Below, in pieces: positions 61,297 to 64,000 of a DNA stretch of 64,000 nucleotides. The notes under the pieces are model-generated. The model worked only from the letters and a program-made list of their open reading frames with translations, had not been told where the DNA came from and ran no database searches. The stretch is from assembly GCF_002845745.1 (NCBI RefSeq), contig NZ_PIUM01000007.1:1309-65308 (forward strand), given 5' to 3'. The translations under genes were made by a program, and so were the position numbers. The DNA is from Telmatospirillum siberiense (GTDB lineage: Bacteria; Pseudomonadota; Alphaproteobacteria; Rhodospirillales; Magnetospirillaceae). Position 1 is the stretch's first letter; every line of letters begins with the position of its first letter.

Positions 61297-61314
61297 CCGG
61301 TGGAAACAGATCCG

Positions 61315-61668
61315 ATGCATGAGGCTTCCATCGTCAGCGGTCTGATGCGGATTTTGCTGGATCACGCCGCCAGGCACGGCGTCCGGCGCATTGCCAGCGT
61401 TACCGTCAAGGTGGGCAGGCTGCGGTCGGTGGAGCCGCGTGCGCTGATCGGCTGTTTCGAGGTGTTCGCCGAAGACACCATCGCCGAGGGTGCCGAACTG
61501 CTGGTCGAGTCCGTGCCGATCCGCGGACGCTGTGACGATTGCGGCGCCGAAATGGAAATCGCCGGCTTCGTTTTTCGTTGCGACCGATGTCAGGGGGGGC
61601 GGATCACCGTGACCAGCGGCCAGGAGCTCTATATCGACAGTTTCGAAGCAACGGATGCTTTGTCATGA
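61315..61668 (+). CDS. hypA: HypA: hydrogenase nickel-insertion metallochaperone
   Basis: This 117-residue protein starts MHEASIVSGLM; His2 is the nickel ligand, which fixes the ATG at 61315 rather than longer frames. The structural zinc site is made by CDDCGAEM and CDRCQGGRI. It delivers nickel to the CooH active site together with HypB. Confidence 0.95.
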   Translation: MHEASIVSGLMRILLDHAARHGVRRIASVTVKVGRLRSVEPRALIGCFEVFAEDTIAEGAELLVESVPIRGRCDDCGAEMEIAGFVFRCDRCQGGRITVTSGQELYIDSFEATDALS

Positions 61669-61752
61669 ATCTAAAGACGGGCGCGGGCGATTTCTGGCAT
61701 GATTCGCCCCGCTGCATGCCCCGGTCTGGGGGCGGTGAATCGGGAGTGGCCG

Positions 61753-62451
61753 ATGTGTAAGGAATGCGGTTGCGATACCCATGGGACGGCGCCCAATCTC
61801 TCCAAGCGGATCGAAGTCATTGAAAATCTGCTGAGTGAAAATGATCGCCAGGCGCTGCATAACCGGGAACATTTCGATGCCCTGGGGGTGACGGCGCTCA
61901 ATCTGATGTCCTCGCCGGGCAGCGGAAAGACCAGCCTGCTCGAGGCCACCATCGAGGCGCTGGCGGGAGAAATGAAGATCGCCGTGATCGAGGGCGATCT
62001 GGAAACCGAGAACGACGCCCTGCGGATCAGGCGGCACGGCGTTCCGGCGGTGCAGATCACCACCGGCATGGCCTGCCATCTCGATGCCGCGATGGTGCAT
62101 GACGCGCTGCATGATCTGTCCCTCGAGGGGATCGATTTGCTGTTCATCGAGAACGTCGGGAACCTGGTCTGCCCGGCGGGCTTCGCGCTCGGCCAGCATG
62201 CCGACGTGGTGCTGCTTTCGGTCACCGAGGGCGACGACAAGCCGTCCAAATATCCGGTGATCTTCCGCCAGGCCAGTCGCGTGCTGATCACCAAGGCCGA
62301 TCTGTTGGCCCATCTGGACGATTTCGATCCCCACCGTGCCGAAGACGCCGTTCATCGATTGTCCGCCGATTTGCCGATCGACGTGCTTTCGGCGAAAACG
62401 GGGGCCGGAATGGCCGGTTGGCTCGACTGGCTGCGTGCACTTCGGCGATAG
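61753..62451 (+). CDS. hypB: HypB: hydrogenase nickel-insertion GTPase
   Basis: The 232-residue protein begins MCKECGCDTHG, the high-affinity CxxCGC nickel site, which fixes the start at 61753 (GGGAG box) over an in-frame ATG at 61699. The GTPase core has NLMSSPGSGKTSLLEAT, VIEGDLETENDA, ITTGMACHLDAAM and LLFIENVGNLVCP, with ITKADLL for guanine recognition. It lacks a His-rich nickel storage stretch. hypC, D, E and F are not in the window and must lie elsewhere. Confidence 0.94.
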   Translation: MCKECGCDTHGTAPNLSKRIEVIENLLSENDRQALHNREHFDALGVTALNLMSSPGSGKTSLLEATIEALAGEMKIAVIEGDLETENDALRIRRHGVPAVQITTGMACHLDAAMVHDALHDLSLEGIDLLFIENVGNLVCPAGFALGQHADVVLLSVTEGDDKPSKYPVIFRQASRVLITKADLLAHLDDFDPHRAEDAVHRLSADLPIDVLSAKTGAGMAGWLDWLRALRR

Positions 62452-62523
62452 AAGATTGAGCCTGGCCCTTTGCTGTGCCATGAGTGGCGTCGGCGTCCCC
62501 GCCGGTGATCGCCTGGGCATGGC

Positions 62524-62551
62524 GAAAGACCGGCAGGGGCGCCGGTCTTTC
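62524..62551 (+). terminator. Terminator after hypB
   Basis: GAAAGACCGGC (62524-62534) pairs perfectly with GCCGGTCTTTC (62541-62551) around a six-base loop, 72 bases after hypB. The last stem bases are T-rich. It separates the coo-hyp transcription unit from the sensor kinase gene. Confidence 0.75.
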
Positions 62552-62616
62552 CCGTTTCATGATAGGCCAGGCATGCTATCGCCCTTTTCGTCTCTTGCTG
62601 CGCTTCGGCTGTTTCG

Positions 62617-64000
62617 ATGCTGATCAGCCAATTCAATCTGACTGTGGCGCTTCTGCAGCAGACCTGTGTTTATCTGGTCATCGCCTTCCTGATGAGCCGG
62701 ACGCCGCTGTTCATCCCCTTGATGCACGTCACCATCCGCTTCCCCAACAAGGTGGCCTGTTATCTGGTTTTCTCGCTGTTCTGCGTCCTCGGCACCTATT
62801 TCGGTCTCAGGGTCGACGATTCCATTGCCAATACGCGGGCCATCGGCGCCGGCTTGAGCGGCATCCTGGGCGGGCCGTGGGTGGGAATCGTCGTCGGGCT
62901 GACCGGTGGGCTGCATCGCTATAGCATGGGGGGCATGAGCGCTCTCGCCTGTGCCATTTCGACCGTCTTTTCCGGACTGGTCGGCGGCATGATGCATCGC
63001 TACATGGTCCGCCGCGGCCAGAACGAGCTGCTGTTCGATCCCTTTCGCGTCGCCATCGTCAGCCTGTGTTCGGAAATCGTCCATATGCTGGTCATCCTGG
63101 CGCTGGCCCGGCCTTCCGACGCGGCGGCCAAGCTGGTCGCCGATATCGCCGTGCCGATGCTGATCGCCAATACGCTGGGGGCTGCGCTGTTCATGCGCAT
63201 CCTCTTGGACCGGCGGGTGATGTTCGAACGCCAGTCCGGGCTCTTCTCGGCGATGGCCTTGAAGATCGCCGCCCGCTCGGTCGGCGTGCTGCGCACCGGC
63301 TTCAACCAGGAAAACTCCATGCAGGTGGCCCGCATCATCCATGAGGAAACGGGGGTCGGTGCGGTGGCCATCACCGATCGGGAGAAGCTTCTGGCCTTCA
63401 TCGGCATCGGCGACGACCATCATCTGACGGGCATGCCGATTACACTGCCCCAGACATTGCAAGCCATCGCCAACAACGAAATCCTTTACGCCGACGGCAA
63501 CGAGCAGATTTTTCAATGCACCATCCGCCCCGATTGCCGGCTCGGCGCCACGCTGGTGGTGCCGCTGCACGACGAGCGGGAAAAGGTGATCGGGACCGTC
63601 AATCTCTATGAGCCCAGAACCAAGCTTTTCTCGACCATCAACCGTTCCCTCGGCGAAGGCATCGCACGGCTTTTGTCGACCCAGATCCTGGCGGGGCGCT
63701 ACGAGCAGCAGAAGCAATTGCTGACCCAGTCGGAGATCAAGCTTCTCCAGGCCCAGGTCAATCCCCATTTCCTGTTCAACGCCTTGAACACGCTCTCGGC
63801 GGTCATTCGCCTCGATCCCGAGAAGGCCCGCCACCTCGTGCAGAATCTATCGACGTTTTTCCGCAAGAACCTGAAGCGCTCCAGCGTGGAGGCCAGCCTT
63901 TCCGATGAAATCGAGCATGTGAACGCCTATTTGCAGATCGAACTGGCGCGGTTCTCGCCGCATCTGTCCGTCGATATCGACATGCCCGAGGAACTGCGCG
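62617..64000 (+). CDS. LytS/YehU-type sensor histidine kinase (partial, runs off the right edge)
   Basis: At least 461 residues are visible from ATG 62617. A 5TMR-LYT membrane sensor (about 1-190) contains NTRAIGAGLSGILGGPWVG and GGLHRYSMGGMSALACA. A GAF-like domain (about 225-360) contains GVGAVAITDREKLLAFIG. The kinase segment begins LLQAQVNPHFLFNALNTLSA with the phosphorylated His. The 5TM sensor of this family in enterobacteria (BtsS/YehU) responds to external pyruvate; others respond to cell-wall stress. A LytTR response regulator is expected just beyond the window. Any link to the hydrogenase operon is by position only. Confidence 0.9.
   Translation, partial: MLISQFNLTVALLQQTCVYLVIAFLMSRTPLFIPLMHVTIRFPNKVACYLVFSLFCVLGTYFGLRVDDSIANTRAIGAGLSGILGGPWVGIVVGLTGGLHRYSMGGMSALACAISTVFSGLVGGMMHRYMVRRGQNELLFDPFRVAIVSLCSEIVHMLVILALARPSDAAAKLVADIAVPMLIANTLGAALFMRILLDRRVMFERQSGLFSAMALKIAARSVGVLRTGFNQENSMQVARIIHEETGVGAVAITDREKLLAFIGIGDDHHLTGMPITLPQTLQAIANNEILYADGNEQIFQCTIRPDCRLGATLVVPLHDEREKVIGTVNLYEPRTKLFSTINRSLGEGIARLLSTQILAGRYEQQKQLLTQSEIKLLQAQVNPHFLFNALNTLSAVIRLDPEKARHLVQNLSTFFRKNLKRSSVEASLSDEIEHVNAYLQIELARFSPHLSVDIDMPEELR

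Overview
The window is high-GC DNA (with a few AT-rich gaps) from an alphaproteobacterium, most likely a facultatively anaerobic member of the Rhodospirillales. The main reasons are a complete cooMKLXUH hydrogenase operon with a CooA-type regulator, as known from Rhodospirillum rubrum, plus several methyl-accepting chemotaxis proteins and alphaproteobacterial palindromic repeats. No rRNA, tRNA, CRISPR array or transposase was seen.

Region 1 (1-22250) is a surface-adhesin locus. It holds the tail of a two-partner-secretion transporter (TpsB/FhaC type), an ExbB-like channel fused to an exported DUF2341/LamG module, ExbD, a TonB-like protein with a polyproline linker, a porin, a periplasmic coiled-coil protein, a parvulin-type prolyl isomerase, a YbjN-like protein and a 4262-residue filamentous-haemagglutinin exoprotein. 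A TPR-methyltransferase follows. A small DUF559 nuclease gene sits between two copies of an intergenic repeat.

Region 2 (22360-31400, minus strand) holds three methyl-accepting chemotaxis proteins, one with a c-type haem motif in its sensor. It also holds a small DUF1465-like protein, two unrecognised proteins and an outer-membrane channel of the phenol/MetA-pathway type.

Region 3 (31741-45980, plus strand) is a tightly packed operon: moaA, xdhC, a single-chain Mop-type molybdenum hydroxylase, and then a poorly characterised accessory set. That set is an Fe-S flavoprotein, a small redox protein, a methyltransferase, a C-GCAxxG-C-C protein, an NTP-transferase/HD/radical-SAM fusion, an AMP-forming CoA ligase, a histidine phosphatase and a cysteine desulfurase. 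It resembles the Desulfovibrio DVU_1551-DVU_1557 families.

Region 4 (46368-49832) has a CooA-like haem-type regulator, then a minus-strand heptahaem cytochrome and Tat-exported flavoprotein reductase. Region 5 (50115-52918, minus) is a cobalt ECF-type importer, cbiMNQO, behind a cobalamin riboswitch. Region 6 (53480-62451, plus) is cooMKLXUH plus hypA and hypB. A LytS-type sensor kinase runs off the right edge.

The most striking observation links regions 2, 3 and 6. Three promoters (for the outer-membrane channel, for moaA and for cooM) each carry a TGTC(A/C)-N6-TGACA palindrome placed 21-22 nt before a -10-like hexamer. That is the geometry of a class II CRP/FNR/CooA activator site. The regulator encoded between the two large operons aligns without gaps to R. 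rubrum CooA (recalled sequence) over its haem region, keeping His77 but not Cys75 or Pro2. The inferred picture is one CooA-family regulon that switches on an outer-membrane channel, a Mo-hydroxylase with an unusual maturation or modification system, and an energy-converting hydrogenase. No carbon monoxide dehydrogenase gene is present in the window.
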